DNA of 64,000 nt from an uncultured Bacteroides sp. (GCA_900552075.1 URYL01000008.1:62001-126000); one strand, 5' to 3'; shown: positions 1 to 9,784, counted from the first letter of the stretch. The notes: generated from the letters alone by a model not told the origin. A program made the numbers and translations.

Positions 1-173
1 TGTTCGCCATCCTGTTCCTGATGTTCGACATCGAAACCGTGTTTCTCTTTCCGTGGGCAGTAGTGGCCAGCCGGGTAGGAACGTACGCACTGGTCAGTGT
101 AGCCTTCTTCCTGGTTGTCTTAATTTTAGGCCTGGCATACGCCTGGCGGAAAGGAGCACTTGAATGGAAGTAA
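1..173 (+). CDS. nuoA: NADH-quinone oxidoreductase subunit A, 3' end only
   Basis: The frame open from base 3 encodes the last 56 residues of NuoA and is cut by the window edge. The visible part starts in the conserved loop (FAILFLMFDIETVFLFPWAV), where NuoA has an acidic patch ahead of a transmembrane helix, and then contains one further helix and the short tail WRKGALEWK. NuoA is a small membrane subunit lying near the quinone channel of complex I. The stop codon overlaps the start of nuoB by 10 bases, so the two are translationally linked at the head of the nuo operon. The promoter lies outside the window. Confidence 0.93.
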   Translation, partial: FAILFLMFDIETVFLFPWAVVASRVGTYALVSVAFFLVVLILGLAYAWRKGALEWK

Positions 174-754
174 AGAAAGCCACCTCCATCCGTTCGATGA
201 AGTATGAAGACTTCAAGAACAACGATTACTTAGAAGATATGGTGCGCCGCCTGAACATGGACGGGGCAGGTATCATTTTAGGCACAGTAGACGAACTGAT
301 CAACTGGGGACGGAGCAATTCGCTGTGGAGCCTCACCTTCGGAACCAGCTGCTGCGCCATCGAGTTCATGGCCTTGGGTGCCGCCCGCTATGACATGGCC
401 CGCTTCGGATTTGAGGTAACCCGTAACTCCCCGCGTCAGGCCGACATGATCATGGTGCTGGGAACCATTACCTACAAGATGGCTCCGGTGCTGAAACGTC
501 TGTACGACCAAATGGCCGAACCCAAGTACGTGGTGGCCGTGGGCGGATGTACCATTTCCGGGGGGCCGTTCATCAAATCTTATCACGTGGTGAACGGCAT
601 CGACAAGATCATCCCCGTCGACGTGTACATTCCGGGATGTCCTCCGCGGCCCGAAGCCTTCTTCTACGGCATGATGCAGCTGCAGCGCAAAATCAAGGTG
701 GAACGCTTCTTAGGAGGCGTGAACCGCAAGGAAAAAGAGGAATCAACCAAGTAA
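164..754 (+). CDS. nuoB: NADH-quinone oxidoreductase subunit B
   Basis: This 196-residue protein is the peripheral subunit that holds the last iron-sulfur cluster (N2), which passes electrons to quinone. The four cysteine ligands are visible: the tandem pair C63-C64 in TSCCAIEF, C129 in VGGCTISGG and C159 in PGCPPRPE. The start at 164 lies inside the end of nuoA, the usual compact arrangement. The length and the extended charged C-terminus are normal for Bacteroidetes. It is followed 9 bases later by the fused nuoCD. Confidence 0.97.
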   Translation: MEVKKATSIRSMKYEDFKNNDYLEDMVRRLNMDGAGIILGTVDELINWGRSNSLWSLTFGTSCCAIEFMALGAARYDMARFGFEVTRNSPRQADMIMVLGTITYKMAPVLKRLYDQMAEPKYVVAVGGCTISGGPFIKSYHVVNGIDKIIPVDVYIPGCPPRPEAFFYGMMQLQRKIKVERFLGGVNRKEKEESTK

Positions 755-763
755 AAAAAGAAA

Positions 764-2389
764 ATGCAAATGGAAATTGAAAAAATAAAACGCACGGCTC
801 CCGAAGCGGAAATCTGTCCCTCGGGTGAAACGGTGGTGAAGATACCGGCCGACAGGCTGCATGCCACAGCCCAAGCCTTGCATGACGACAAGGAGGAGCC
901 CATGGATTTCCTGCGTGACATCGTGGGAATGGACTGGGGGGAAGAAGGACTGGGTGCACTCTATCTTTTGGAATCTACCCGCACAGGCGCCCGAATCATC
1001 CTCAAATCAGTGGCGCCCGACCGTGAAAAGGCGTTCCTGCCTACGGTGAGCGACCTGTGGAAAACGGCGCTCATCAAGGAGCGTGAGGTGTACGACTTCT
1101 TCGGCATCGTCTTCCTGAACCATCCGGACATGCGCCGCATCTTCCTGCGCGAGGACTGGAAAGGTTATCCCATGCGCAAGGATTATGACATGAACTCCAA
1201 TCCGCTGCAGATGGACAACGAGGAGAACGCCGACCTGACCGACGAGTACTTCCTCCGCCCGGACGGCACGCTGGAGGGACGCAAGAACGTAGTGTTCGGC
1301 CAGGACGATTTCGTGGTGAACATCGGTCCGCAGCACCCGTCCACGCACGGGGTGTTGCGTATGCGTACTTCTCTCGACGGTGAAAATATCCGCAAGATCG
1401 ACCCGATTTTGGGTTATATCCACCGGGGCATCGAAAAGATGAACGAAAGCCTGACTTATCCGCAGACGCTGGCGCTGACCGACCGTCTGGACTACCTGAG
1501 CGCGCACCAGAACCGTCACGCCCTGTGCATGTGCATCGAAAAGGCGGCGGGCATCGAGGTGCCGGAGCGTGCCCAGTACATCCGTACTATCATGGACGAG
1601 CTGCAACGTCTCGATTCTCACCTGCTGTTCTACTCCTGCCTGGTGATGGATATGGGCGGACTGACGCCGTTCTTCTACGGGTTCCGTGAGCGTGAGATGA
1701 TTCTGGATATCTTTGAGGAGACCACGGGCGGCCGTCTGATTCAGAACTACAACATGATCGGGGGTGTGCAGGCCGACATCCATCCTACCTTCCAGCAGAA
1801 GGTGAAGGAATTCATCAAGCACCTGCGCAGCGTGATCCAGGACTATCACGACATCTTCACGACCAATGTCATCGCCGACACCCGTCTGAAGGGCGTGGGA
1901 ATCCTCTCGAAGGAGGATGCCATCTCGCTGGGCTGCACGGGAGGCACCGGACGTGCTTCGGGATGGGCCAACGACGTGCGCAAGCATCATCCGTATGCCC
2001 TGTATGACAAGGTGGACTTCAAGGAAATCACGTATACGGAAGGCGACTCCTTCGCCCGCTACATGGTGCGTATGGACGAAATCATGGAATCTTGCCACAT
2101 CATCGAACAGTTGATTGACAACATTCCGGAAGGGGAATTCCGCGCCAAGACGAAACCGATTATCAAGTTGCCGGAAGGCGTGTTCACTTCCTCGGTAGAA
2201 ACCAGCCGTGGAGAGTTCGATGTCGTGCTCGAAAGCCATGGAGACAAAGTGCCTTACCGTCTGCACTACCGGTCTACGGGTCTGCCGCTGGTACACGCCA
2301 TGGATACTATCTGCCGCGGTACCAAGATTGCCGACCTGATTGCCATCGGCGGTACGCTCGACTTTGTCATTCCCGACATCGACCGATAA
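764..2389 (+). CDS. nuoCD: Fused NADH-quinone oxidoreductase subunits C and D
   Basis: A 541-residue fusion of the two quinone-site peripheral subunits. The NuoC part occupies about residues 20-150 and shows EREVYDFFGI (106-115) and the GYPMRKDY end motif (134-141). A linker leads to the NuoD part from about residue 183, which begins with NIGPQHPSTHGVLRM and runs to the family's usual C-terminus. The fusion is common in Bacteroidetes and enterobacteria. Either of two in-frame ATGs (764 or 770) could be the start. A 470-residue open frame on the other strand is only a coding-bias shadow. Confidence 0.96.
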   Translation: MQMEIEKIKRTAPEAEICPSGETVVKIPADRLHATAQALHDDKEEPMDFLRDIVGMDWGEEGLGALYLLESTRTGARIILKSVAPDREKAFLPTVSDLWKTALIKEREVYDFFGIVFLNHPDMRRIFLREDWKGYPMRKDYDMNSNPLQMDNEENADLTDEYFLRPDGTLEGRKNVVFGQDDFVVNIGPQHPSTHGVLRMRTSLDGENIRKIDPILGYIHRGIEKMNESLTYPQTLALTDRLDYLSAHQNRHALCMCIEKAAGIEVPERAQYIRTIMDELQRLDSHLLFYSCLVMDMGGLTPFFYGFREREMILDIFEETTGGRLIQNYNMIGGVQADIHPTFQQKVKEFIKHLRSVIQDYHDIFTTNVIADTRLKGVGILSKEDAISLGCTGGTGRASGWANDVRKHHPYALYDKVDFKEITYTEGDSFARYMVRMDEIMESCHIIEQLIDNIPEGEFRAKTKPIIKLPEGVFTSSVETSRGEFDVVLESHGDKVPYRLHYRSTGLPLVHAMDTICRGTKIADLIAIGGTLDFVIPDIDR

Positions 2390-2445
2390 GATTTCGACTG
2401 AAAGGTGAACAACCCTCACTGTAAAACTGAAAAATTGAAAGAAAT

Positions 2446-3537
2446 ATGTTTTTAGATTATTATAACTTCAGCCCGCTGCTCATGCAGATTCATGCCTTTC
2501 TGTGCAGTCTCATGCCCGAGTGGCTGGCACTTACATTGGAAGGCCTCGTGGTCGGCGTGTTCATTCTCGTCATGTACGCCGTACTGGCCATCATCCTTAT
2601 CTATATGGAGCGTAAAGTCTGTGCGGCTTTCCAGTGCCGTATCGGTCCGAACCGTGTAGGAGGAAAGGGCGGACTGTTGCAGGTTCCGGCCGACGTGTTG
2701 AAAATCCTGACCAAGGAAATCATCAGCCTGAAGAACTCCGACCATTTCCTGTACAACCTGGCGCCGTTCCTCGTCATCCTGGCTTCTATCCTCACCTTCT
2801 CCTGCCTGCCGTGGAACAAGGGAGGAGAAATCCTGCACATGAACATCGGTATCTTCTTCGTGCTGGCAGCTTCTTCCATCGGCGTACTGGGTATCCTGCT
2901 GGCCGGATGGAGTAGTAACAGCAAATATACGCTGATTGGTGCCGTACGAAGTGGTGCCATGATTATCAGTTACGAACTTTCCATCGGTCTCAGCGTGTTG
3001 ACCATGGTGGTTATGAGCGGTGCCATGGACATCCAGACCATCGTAGAAGGACAGGCCAACGGATGGAACATCTTCAAGGGACACATCCCGGCCATCATGG
3101 CGTTCATCATCTACCTGATTGCGGGTAATGCGGAAGCCAACCGTGGCCCGTTCGACTTGGCCGAAGCAGAACAGGAACTGACCGCCGGATACCATACGGA
3201 ATATTCCGGTATGCACTTCGGATTCTTCTACCTGGCCGAATACCTGAACCTGTTCATCACGGCCGGTATCGCCACCACCCTCTTCCTGGGCGGCTGGATG
3301 CCGTTACACATTGCCGGACTCGACGGCCTGAACCTGGTGATGGACTACATCCCCGGCTTTGTCTGGTTCATGGGAAAGACCTTCCTCATCGTCTTCCTGC
3401 TGATGTGGATTCGCTGGACCTTCCCGCGTCTGCGTATCGACCAGGTGCTCACCCTGGAGTGGAAATATCTGATGCCGCTGTCACTGGTGGTTTTGTTACT
3501 GATGACCGTATGCAAAGTATGCGGCCTGACATTTTGA
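2446..3537 (+). CDS. nuoH: NADH-quinone oxidoreductase subunit H
   Basis: A 363-residue multi-pass membrane protein, the subunit that forms much of the quinone-binding chamber at the junction of the peripheral and membrane arms. Family motifs include ERKVCAAFQCRIGPNRVG near residues 55-72 and the acidic loop NRGPFDLAEAEQELTAGYHTEYSG (quoted in part: FDLAEAEQEL) near 235-255. Eight or so hydrophobic helices are evident. It comes 56 bases after nuoCD, the widest gap in the operon, but no terminator is seen there. Confidence 0.96.
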   Translation: MFLDYYNFSPLLMQIHAFLCSLMPEWLALTLEGLVVGVFILVMYAVLAIILIYMERKVCAAFQCRIGPNRVGGKGGLLQVPADVLKILTKEIISLKNSDHFLYNLAPFLVILASILTFSCLPWNKGGEILHMNIGIFFVLAASSIGVLGILLAGWSSNSKYTLIGAVRSGAMIISYELSIGLSVLTMVVMSGAMDIQTIVEGQANGWNIFKGHIPAIMAFIIYLIAGNAEANRGPFDLAEAEQELTAGYHTEYSGMHFGFFYLAEYLNLFITAGIATTLFLGGWMPLHIAGLDGLNLVMDYIPGFVWFMGKTFLIVFLLMWIRWTFPRLRIDQVLTLEWKYLMPLSLVVLLLMTVCKVCGLTF

Positions 3538-3553
3538 TTAAAATTTTTTGAAT

Positions 3554-4003
3554 ATGAATGCATTGGAAGAATATTTGAAAGGATACGTCAGCGGAGTAAA
3601 GAGTCTACTGGTAGGTATGCGCACCTCCATGAAGGTGTTCTGCCAGAAGAAAATAACCGAACAGTATCCGGAAAACCGCCATACCACTCTCCATATTCCG
3701 GAACGCCACAGAGCCATGCTCGAAATGCCGGTCGATGAAAACGGCAACAACCGTTGCATCGCCTGCGGCCTGTGCCAGATGAACTGTCCGAACGGCACCA
3801 TCCGCCTGACCACGGAAATGCGCGAGACGGAAGACGGCAAGAAGAAAAAAGTACTGGTGAAATACGAGTATAACTTAGGTTCCTGCATGTTCTGCATGCT
3901 GTGCGTCAATGCCTGCCCGCACGATGCCATCCGGTTCACGAATGACTTCGAAAACGCAGTATTCCAGAAAGAGAAACTCGTAATGACACTCAACAAGAAA
4001 TAA
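3554..4003 (+). CDS. nuoI: NADH-quinone oxidoreductase subunit I
   Basis: A 149-residue ferredoxin-like subunit carrying two [4Fe-4S] clusters. Both CxxCxxCxxxC sets are intact: C68, C71, C74, C78 and C111, C114, C117, C121. I start it at the ATG at 3554; the frame can be extended two codons to a TTG at 3548, but ATG is the more likely initiator. In complexes that lack NuoEFG, as here, NuoI is a plausible entry point for electrons from ferredoxin or another soluble donor; that is inference. Confidence 0.95.
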   Translation: MNALEEYLKGYVSGVKSLLVGMRTSMKVFCQKKITEQYPENRHTTLHIPERHRAMLEMPVDENGNNRCIACGLCQMNCPNGTIRLTTEMRETEDGKKKKVLVKYEYNLGSCMFCMLCVNACPHDAIRFTNDFENAVFQKEKLVMTLNKK

Positions 4004-4019
4004 ATAAAACGAAACGGAT

Positions 4020-4535
4020 ATGAGTCTATCACTTCAAGAAATCGTATTTTACATCGTAGGTGCCTGTATCATTGTCAGCTCCATCCTGGCTGTCACTACA
4101 GGAAGACTGCTGCGCGCGGCCACTTACCTGCTGTTCGTGCTCTTCGGCACAGGAGCCATCTACGGAATTCTGGGCTACACCTTCCTGAGTGCGGTCCAGC
4201 TGATGGTGTACGCCGGAGGTATCGTGGTGTTGTATGTGTTCTCTATCTTGCTGACCCAGTCGGACAAGAATATGAAATACAAGCAAAACCGGGCCAAACT
4301 TATCAGCGTACTGATTACCACCGTGGTGGGGGCCGTGCTGGTACTCTTCCTGGTCATGACCAACGGCTTTGCCCTGAACCTGATTCCACAGGGAGTGGAA
4401 CTTCCGGTCGACCAGATCGGACACGCGTTGATTGGTACCGAGAAGTACCAGTTCGTCCTGCCGTTTGAGGCCGTCAGCGTATTGTTGTTAGCTTGTATGA
4501 TTGGTGCGATATTGATTGCACGCAAAGAAAAATAA
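4020..4535 (+). CDS. nuoJ: NADH-quinone oxidoreductase subunit J
   Basis: A 171-residue membrane subunit with five hydrophobic helices. The conserved third helix region LSAVQLMVYAGGIVVLYVFS is visible around residues 57-76; this segment takes part in the coupling of quinone chemistry to proton movement in known complex I structures. It lies 16 bases after nuoI and 12 before nuoK, consistent with a single transcript. Confidence 0.95.
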   Translation: MSLSLQEIVFYIVGACIIVSSILAVTTGRLLRAATYLLFVLFGTGAIYGILGYTFLSAVQLMVYAGGIVVLYVFSILLTQSDKNMKYKQNRAKLISVLITTVVGAVLVLFLVMTNGFALNLIPQGVELPVDQIGHALIGTEKYQFVLPFEAVSVLLLACMIGAILIARKEK

Positions 4536-4547
4536 TACAGTAAGATT

Positions 4548-4865
4548 ATGGAAATAGAAATTCATGTAGTTCACTACCTCGTCATCAGCACCATCATGCT
4601 TTTCTGCGGCATCTATGGTTTCTTCACCCGCAAGAACCTGCTGGCCCTGCTGATTTCAGTAGAATTGATGCTCAATGCGACCAACATCAATTTCGCGGTA
4701 TTCAACCGTTATCTTTTCCCCGGACAACTGGAGGGACACTTCTTCAGCCTGTTCGGAATAGCCATCGCCGCTGCCGAAACCGCCGTGGCCATCGCCATCA
4801 TTATTAATGTGTATCGCAACCTGAAACAGGTGCTTACCGATGATATAACCGATTTGAAAGGATAA
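4548..4865 (+). CDS. nuoK: NADH-quinone oxidoreductase subunit K
   Basis: A 105-residue protein with three transmembrane helices, homologous to MrpC of cation antiporters. The membrane glutamates typical of NuoK are present in LISVELMLNATN (about residues 36-47) and AAAETAVAIAI (about 74-84). Its length is standard. It sits between nuoJ and the first of the three large antiporter-like subunits. Confidence 0.95.
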   Translation: MEIEIHVVHYLVISTIMLFCGIYGFFTRKNLLALLISVELMLNATNINFAVFNRYLFPGQLEGHFFSLFGIAIAAAETAVAIAIIINVYRNLKQVLTDDITDLKG

Positions 4866-4891
4866 CTTTCTTATACATTATTAAATTGCTT

Positions 4892-6781
4892 ATGGATTAT
4901 ACAATTCTGATACTTGCCCTCCCGATGCTGAGCTTCCTGCTCCTGGCACTGGCCGGCATGAAAATGCCTCATCGTGTAGCGGGCGCCATCGGCACACTTT
5001 CACTGGGAGTGGTCGCCGTACTGAGCTATCTGACAGCATTCAGCTATTTCACGGCTCCACGTACTGCGGAAGGCCTCTACCCCACGCTGACTCCGTGGAA
5101 CATTGAATGGCTGCCGTTCACTTCGTCTCTTCATATTGACATGGGTATCCTGCTGGACCCGATTTCCGTCATGATGCTGGTGGTCATTTCCACCGTTTCC
5201 CTGATGGTACACATCTACTCTTTCGGTTACATGAAAGGAGAGGTCGGTTTCCAGCGGTATTACGCCTTCCTGTCATTGTTTACTTTCTCCATGCTGGGAT
5301 TGGTGGTTGCCACCAACATCTTCCAGATGTACGTGTTCTGGGAGCTGGTGGGTGTGTCTTCTTACCTGCTCATCGGTTTCTACTACACCAAACCGGAAGC
5401 CATTGCCGCCAGCAAGAAAGCGTTTATCGTGACCCGTTTTGCCGATTTGGGCTTCCTGATCGGTATCCTGATTTACGGATATTACATGCAGACCTTCACC
5501 TTCAATCCCGGTACGGAACGTCTGATGCAGGCTGGAATGGTGCTGCCGCTGGCCCTGGGACTGATGTTCGTAGGTGGTGCCGGTAAGAGTGCCATGTTCC
5601 CGCTGCACATTTGGTTGCCGGATGCCATGGAAGGTCCGACTCCGGTATCTGCCCTGATTCATGCCGCCACCATGGTGGTAGCCGGTGTGTACCTGGTAGC
5701 CCGCATGTTCCCGCTGTTCATCGGTTATGCGCCCCACACCCTGCACATCGTAGCCTGGGTAGGTGCCTTCACTGCCTTCTATGCTGCCAGCGTAGCCTGC
5801 GCACAGAGTGACATCAAACGTGTGCTTGCCTTCTCTACCATCTCACAGATTGGTTTCATGATGGTGGCATTAGGTGTCTGCACCGCAGCCGACCCGCACG
5901 AGGGCGGTTTGGGTTACATGGCCGGCATGTTCCACCTGTTCACGCACGCCATGTTCAAAGCCCTGCTCTTCTTAGGCGCCGGATGCATCATCCACGCCGT
6001 ACACAGCAACGAGATGGAGACCATGGGCGGCTTGCACAAATACATGCCGATTACCCATATCACCTTCCTGATTGCCTGTCTGGCCATCGCCGGTATTCCT
6101 CCGTTCTCCGGATTCTTCTCCAAGGATGAGATTCTGACGGCCTGCTTCCAGTACAGCCCGGTCATCGGATGGATCATGACGATTATCGCCGGAATGACCG
6201 CTTTCTACATGTTCCGTCTGTACTACTGCATCTTCTGGGGCAAGGAAAACAAGGAACTGCACGCACACCACGTGCCGCATGAAAGTCCGCTGACCATGAC
6301 CTTCCCGCTGATGTTCCTGGCACTGGTTACTATCGTAGCCGGATTCATTCCTTTCGGACACTTCGTCTCTGCCAACGGACATGCCTACGATATTCACCTC
6401 GACTGGGGAGTGGCCGGCACCAGCATCGTCATTGCCGTCATCGCCATCGCCCTGGCCACCTGGATGTATGCCCGCGAAAAACAGCCTGTACCCGAGATGC
6501 TGGCACAGCGTTTCAGTACCCTGTACCGTGCGGCCTACAAGCGTTTCTATATGGATGAAATCTGGTTGTTCGTCACCAAGAAAATCATCTTCCGCTGCGT
6601 ATCCACTCCGCTGGCATGGTTCGACCGCCACGTCATCGACCAGTTCATGAACTTCATGGCATGGAGCACCAACGCCGCCGGAGAAACCGTACAGCCGATA
6701 CAGAACGGTAAAATCCAGACGTACACTCATTATTTCCTGGCAGGAATCATTGTACTGACAATCATCTTGCTGCTGAACTAA
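4892..6781 (+). CDS. nuoL: NADH-quinone oxidoreductase subunit L
   Basis: A 629-residue antiporter-like proton-pumping subunit at the distal end of the membrane arm. The core motifs of the Mrp/NuoL family are visible, including FWELVGVSSYLLIGFY, GGAGKSAMFPLHIWLPDAMEGPTPVSALIHAATMV (in part) and the SDIKRVLAFSTISQIG segment. The C-terminal stretch after about residue 500 supplies the long lateral helix and final membrane anchor. I use the ATG at 4892; a TTG two codons upstream is an alternative. The gap to nuoK is 26 bases. Confidence 0.95.
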   Translation: MDYTILILALPMLSFLLLALAGMKMPHRVAGAIGTLSLGVVAVLSYLTAFSYFTAPRTAEGLYPTLTPWNIEWLPFTSSLHIDMGILLDPISVMMLVVISTVSLMVHIYSFGYMKGEVGFQRYYAFLSLFTFSMLGLVVATNIFQMYVFWELVGVSSYLLIGFYYTKPEAIAASKKAFIVTRFADLGFLIGILIYGYYMQTFTFNPGTERLMQAGMVLPLALGLMFVGGAGKSAMFPLHIWLPDAMEGPTPVSALIHAATMVVAGVYLVARMFPLFIGYAPHTLHIVAWVGAFTAFYAASVACAQSDIKRVLAFSTISQIGFMMVALGVCTAADPHEGGLGYMAGMFHLFTHAMFKALLFLGAGCIIHAVHSNEMETMGGLHKYMPITHITFLIACLAIAGIPPFSGFFSKDEILTACFQYSPVIGWIMTIIAGMTAFYMFRLYYCIFWGKENKELHAHHVPHESPLTMTFPLMFLALVTIVAGFIPFGHFVSANGHAYDIHLDWGVAGTSIVIAVIAIALATWMYAREKQPVPEMLAQRFSTLYRAAYKRFYMDEIWLFVTKKIIFRCVSTPLAWFDRHVIDQFMNFMAWSTNAAGETVQPIQNGKIQTYTHYFLAGIIVLTIILLLN

Positions 6782-6801
6782 CAAAGAAGAATCTATAACG
6801 T

Positions 6802-8283
6802 ATGAATATATTAAGTCTTTTCGTATTGATACCTCTGCTGATGCTGTTAGGACTGTGGATTGCCCGCAACGTCAATCAGGTCAGAGGAGTGATGATGGCC
6901 GGCTCGTCCATCCTGCTGGTGCTTGCCGCCTACCTCACGGTGTCTTATATCGGACAGCGCCATGCCGGAGCTACGGCTGAGATGCTTTTCACAGACAGCA
7001 TCACGTGGTACGCCCCGCTTCACATCTGCTACTCCGTCGGAGTGGACGGCATCTCGGTGGTCATGCTGCTGCTGAGTTCCATCATCGTATTTACCGGGAC
7101 CTTCGCTTCGTGGAAGCTGAAACCCCTCACCAAGGAATACTTCCTGTGGTTCACCCTGCTGAGCACCGGTGTGTTCGGTTTCTTCATCTCTACCGACCTG
7201 TTCACTATGTTCATGTTCTATGAAGTGGCCTTGATTCCGATGTACCTGCTCATCGGCGTATGGGGAAGCGGCCGCAAGGAATATGCCGCCATGAAACTGA
7301 CCCTGATGCTGATGGGTGGTTCCGCCTTCCTGCTGATCGGTATCTTAGGCATCTACTACGGAGCCGGTGCCGAGACGATGAACATCCTGGAAATCGTGCA
7401 GCACAAGATACCGACCGAGATGCAGCGCATCTTCTTCCCGATGGTCTTCCTGGGATTCGGTGTACTGGGTGCCCTCTTCCCCTTCCATACATGGAGCCCC
7501 GACGGTCATGCTTCTGCCCCGACGGCCGTAAGTATGCTACACGCCGGTGTATTAATGAAATTGGGAGGTTACGGATGCTTCCGTATCGCGATGTTCCTGA
7601 TGCCGACCGGAGCCGCCATCTGGGGTGACTTCTTCCTGGTGCTGACCACCATCTCCGTGGTGTACGGTGCCTTCAGTGCCGTAGTACAGACCGACTTGAA
7701 ATACATCAATGCCTACTCTTCCGTGAGCCACTGCGGACTGGTGTTGTTCGCCCTGTTGATGATGACCCGCGTGAGTGCCACGGGTGCCATCCTGCAGATG
7801 CTGAGCCACGGATTGATGACGGCCCTGTTCTTCGCCCTCATCGGTATGATTTACGGACGTACCCACACCCGTGACGTACGCCAGCTGAGAGGATTGATGA
7901 AAATCATGCCGTTCCTCTCCGTAGGTTATGTGATTGCCGGTCTGGCCAACCTGGGTCTGCCAGGTCTGAGCGGATTCATTGCCGAAATGACCGTCTTCGT
8001 CGGCTCCTTCCAGAACCATGACCTCTTCCACCGTGCCTGCACCGTCATCGCTACAATGAGTATTGTAATTACGGCGGTATATATCCTGCGCGTAATCGGA
8101 AAAATCCTGTATGGCACCTGCCAGAACCCGGAGCACCTGAAACTGACCGATGCCACCTGGGATGAACGCTTTGCCGTGATCTGCCTGATCGTGGCCGTGG
8201 CCGGACTGGGACTGGCTCCTTACTGGGTGAGCCACCTCATCAGCGGAAGCGTAGAACCGATTATCAGCCAACTTATCCGATAA
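6802..8283 (+). CDS. nuoM: NADH-quinone oxidoreductase subunit M
   Basis: A 493-residue antiporter-like proton-pumping subunit with about 14 helices. Characteristic pieces are FYEVALIPMYLLIGVWG (the conserved glutamate of helix 5), FHTWSPDGHASAPTAVSMLHAGVLMKLGGYG and the DLKYINAYSSVSHCG segment. It follows nuoL by 20 bases and precedes nuoN by 18, so the three pumping subunits are expressed together. Confidence 0.95.
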   Translation: MNILSLFVLIPLLMLLGLWIARNVNQVRGVMMAGSSILLVLAAYLTVSYIGQRHAGATAEMLFTDSITWYAPLHICYSVGVDGISVVMLLLSSIIVFTGTFASWKLKPLTKEYFLWFTLLSTGVFGFFISTDLFTMFMFYEVALIPMYLLIGVWGSGRKEYAAMKLTLMLMGGSAFLLIGILGIYYGAGAETMNILEIVQHKIPTEMQRIFFPMVFLGFGVLGALFPFHTWSPDGHASAPTAVSMLHAGVLMKLGGYGCFRIAMFLMPTGAAIWGDFFLVLTTISVVYGAFSAVVQTDLKYINAYSSVSHCGLVLFALLMMTRVSATGAILQMLSHGLMTALFFALIGMIYGRTHTRDVRQLRGLMKIMPFLSVGYVIAGLANLGLPGLSGFIAEMTVFVGSFQNHDLFHRACTVIATMSIVITAVYILRVIGKILYGTCQNPEHLKLTDATWDERFAVICLIVAVAGLGLAPYWVSHLISGSVEPIISQLIR

Positions 8284-8301
8284 CAAATAAAAAGAAATTA
8301 T

Positions 8302-9720
8302 ATGAGCGAATTATTTACTATGCAGGCTGAAATCAGCCTGGTCGCCATTATCCTCCTCCTGCTGCTGGCCGACCTGATCATGAAGACGCCCAGCCACAAG
8401 CCGCTCCAGTACATGGCTTGCGTGCTGATGGTGGTGCAACTGGCCCTGAACCTCGTTCCGACCAGCGGAGAGACCTTCGGAGGAATGTATCATGCCACCC
8501 CGATGGCATCCGTCGTAAAAACCATCCTGACCGCCGGCACGCTGCTCGTATTCCTGCAGTCGGGCCAGTGGTTGTCACGTGAAGATACCCGCCACAAAGC
8601 CGGTGAGTTCTACATGCTGACCCTGAGTACCCTGCTGGGAATGTATTTCATGGTGAGTGCTGGAAGTTTTATCCTCTTCTATGTAGGATTGGAACTGGCC
8701 AGTATCCCGATGGCCTGTCTGGTGGCCTTCGACAAGTTCCGTCACCACAGTGCCGAAGCCGGAGCAAAGTTCATCCTGAACTCCATGTTCTCTTCTGCCC
8801 TGATGCTGTACGGTATCTCCATGGTATACGGCACTACCGGAACCACTTATTTTGCCGATGTGACAGCCGCACTGACCGGTACACCGCTCCAAATTATGGC
8901 CATGGTGTTCTTCTTTGCCGGACTGGGATTCAAGCTGAGCTTGGTTCCGTTCCACATGTGGACGCCCGATACTTATCAGGGAGCACCGACCAATGTGTCG
9001 GCTTACCTGTCTGTCATCTCTAAAGGTGCAGCTGCCTTCGCTTTAATGAGCATCTTGGTGAAAGTATTCGGACAGATGGCAGCCAACTGGAGTTTGCTGC
9101 TGAGCATCGTCATCGTGCTGACCATCACCATTGCCAATATCTTCGCCATCCTGCAGGAAGACCTGAAACGGTTCATGGCCTACAGTAGTATCTCACAGGC
9201 CGGCTACATCATGCTGGCCGTACTGGGAGGAAACGAACAGGGAATGGCTTCACTGGTGTACTACCTCGTGGTGTACATCGCTGCCAACCTGGCTGTATTC
9301 GGGGTGATCAGTGTTATTGAACAACATACCGGAGGAAGAGTGGACCGCAGTGCATACAACGGACTCTACAAGACCAACCCGCGCCTGACTTTCCTCATGA
9401 CGCTGGCCTTGTTCTCTTTGGCCGGAATTCCGCCGTTTGCCGGATTCTTCTCCAAATTCTTCGTATTTGCCTCCGCCTTCCACAGTGGCCACTGGCTGGT
9501 AGTATTCCTGGCATTGGTGAACACCATCATTTCCCTCTACTACTACCTGCTGATTGTGAAAGCCATGTACATCACTCCCAACGATACGCCGATTGCTACT
9601 TTCCGTACGCCGGCCTTGGCCCGCACGGGATTATTTATCTGTCTTGCCGGAGTCATCATCCTAGGACTTTGCAGCGGAGTGTACGACTTGTTCAGCCACG
9701 TAGCCGGATTGGGATTCTGA
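8302..9720 (+). CDS. nuoN: NADH-quinone oxidoreductase subunit N
   Basis: A 472-residue antiporter-like subunit, last gene of the operon. It shows YVGLELASIPMACLVAF with the conserved membrane glutamate, the GLGFKLSLVPFHMWTPDTYQGAPT segment (quoted in part: VPFHMWTPDTYQGAPT) and EDLKRFMAYSSISQAGY. A strong hairpin terminator begins 26 bases after its stop. No nuoE, nuoF or nuoG follows: the next gene is a convergent thioredoxin. Confidence 0.95.
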   Translation: MSELFTMQAEISLVAIILLLLLADLIMKTPSHKPLQYMACVLMVVQLALNLVPTSGETFGGMYHATPMASVVKTILTAGTLLVFLQSGQWLSREDTRHKAGEFYMLTLSTLLGMYFMVSAGSFILFYVGLELASIPMACLVAFDKFRHHSAEAGAKFILNSMFSSALMLYGISMVYGTTGTTYFADVTAALTGTPLQIMAMVFFFAGLGFKLSLVPFHMWTPDTYQGAPTNVSAYLSVISKGAAAFALMSILVKVFGQMAANWSLLLSIVIVLTITIANIFAILQEDLKRFMAYSSISQAGYIMLAVLGGNEQGMASLVYYLVVYIAANLAVFGVISVIEQHTGGRVDRSAYNGLYKTNPRLTFLMTLALFSLAGIPPFAGFFSKFFVFASAFHSGHWLVVFLALVNTIISLYYYLLIVKAMYITPNDTPIATFRTPALARTGLFICLAGVIILGLCSGVYDLFSHVAGLGF

Positions 9721-9745
9721 ATTCAACTAAGATTTCTCATAGCTT

Positions 9746-9774
9746 AAAAAGCCACCTTTATGGTGGCTTTTTTT
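9746..9774. terminator. Rho-independent terminator after nuo operon
   Basis: A six-base-pair GC-rich stem GCCACC/GGTGGC with a short loop, flanked by five A on the left and seven T on the right. The flanks let it work in both directions, so it could end nuoN and also stop transcripts arriving from the convergent thioredoxin gene. Confidence 0.85.
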
Positions 9775-9784
9775 ATACATTCCA

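Noticed and set aside
1007..2419. 470-codon open frame on the minus strand opposite nuoCD
   Set aside because: It is antisense to a clear nuoCD gene, its protein is rich in H, V, R and D without any domain, and it arises from codon bias of the plus-strand gene.
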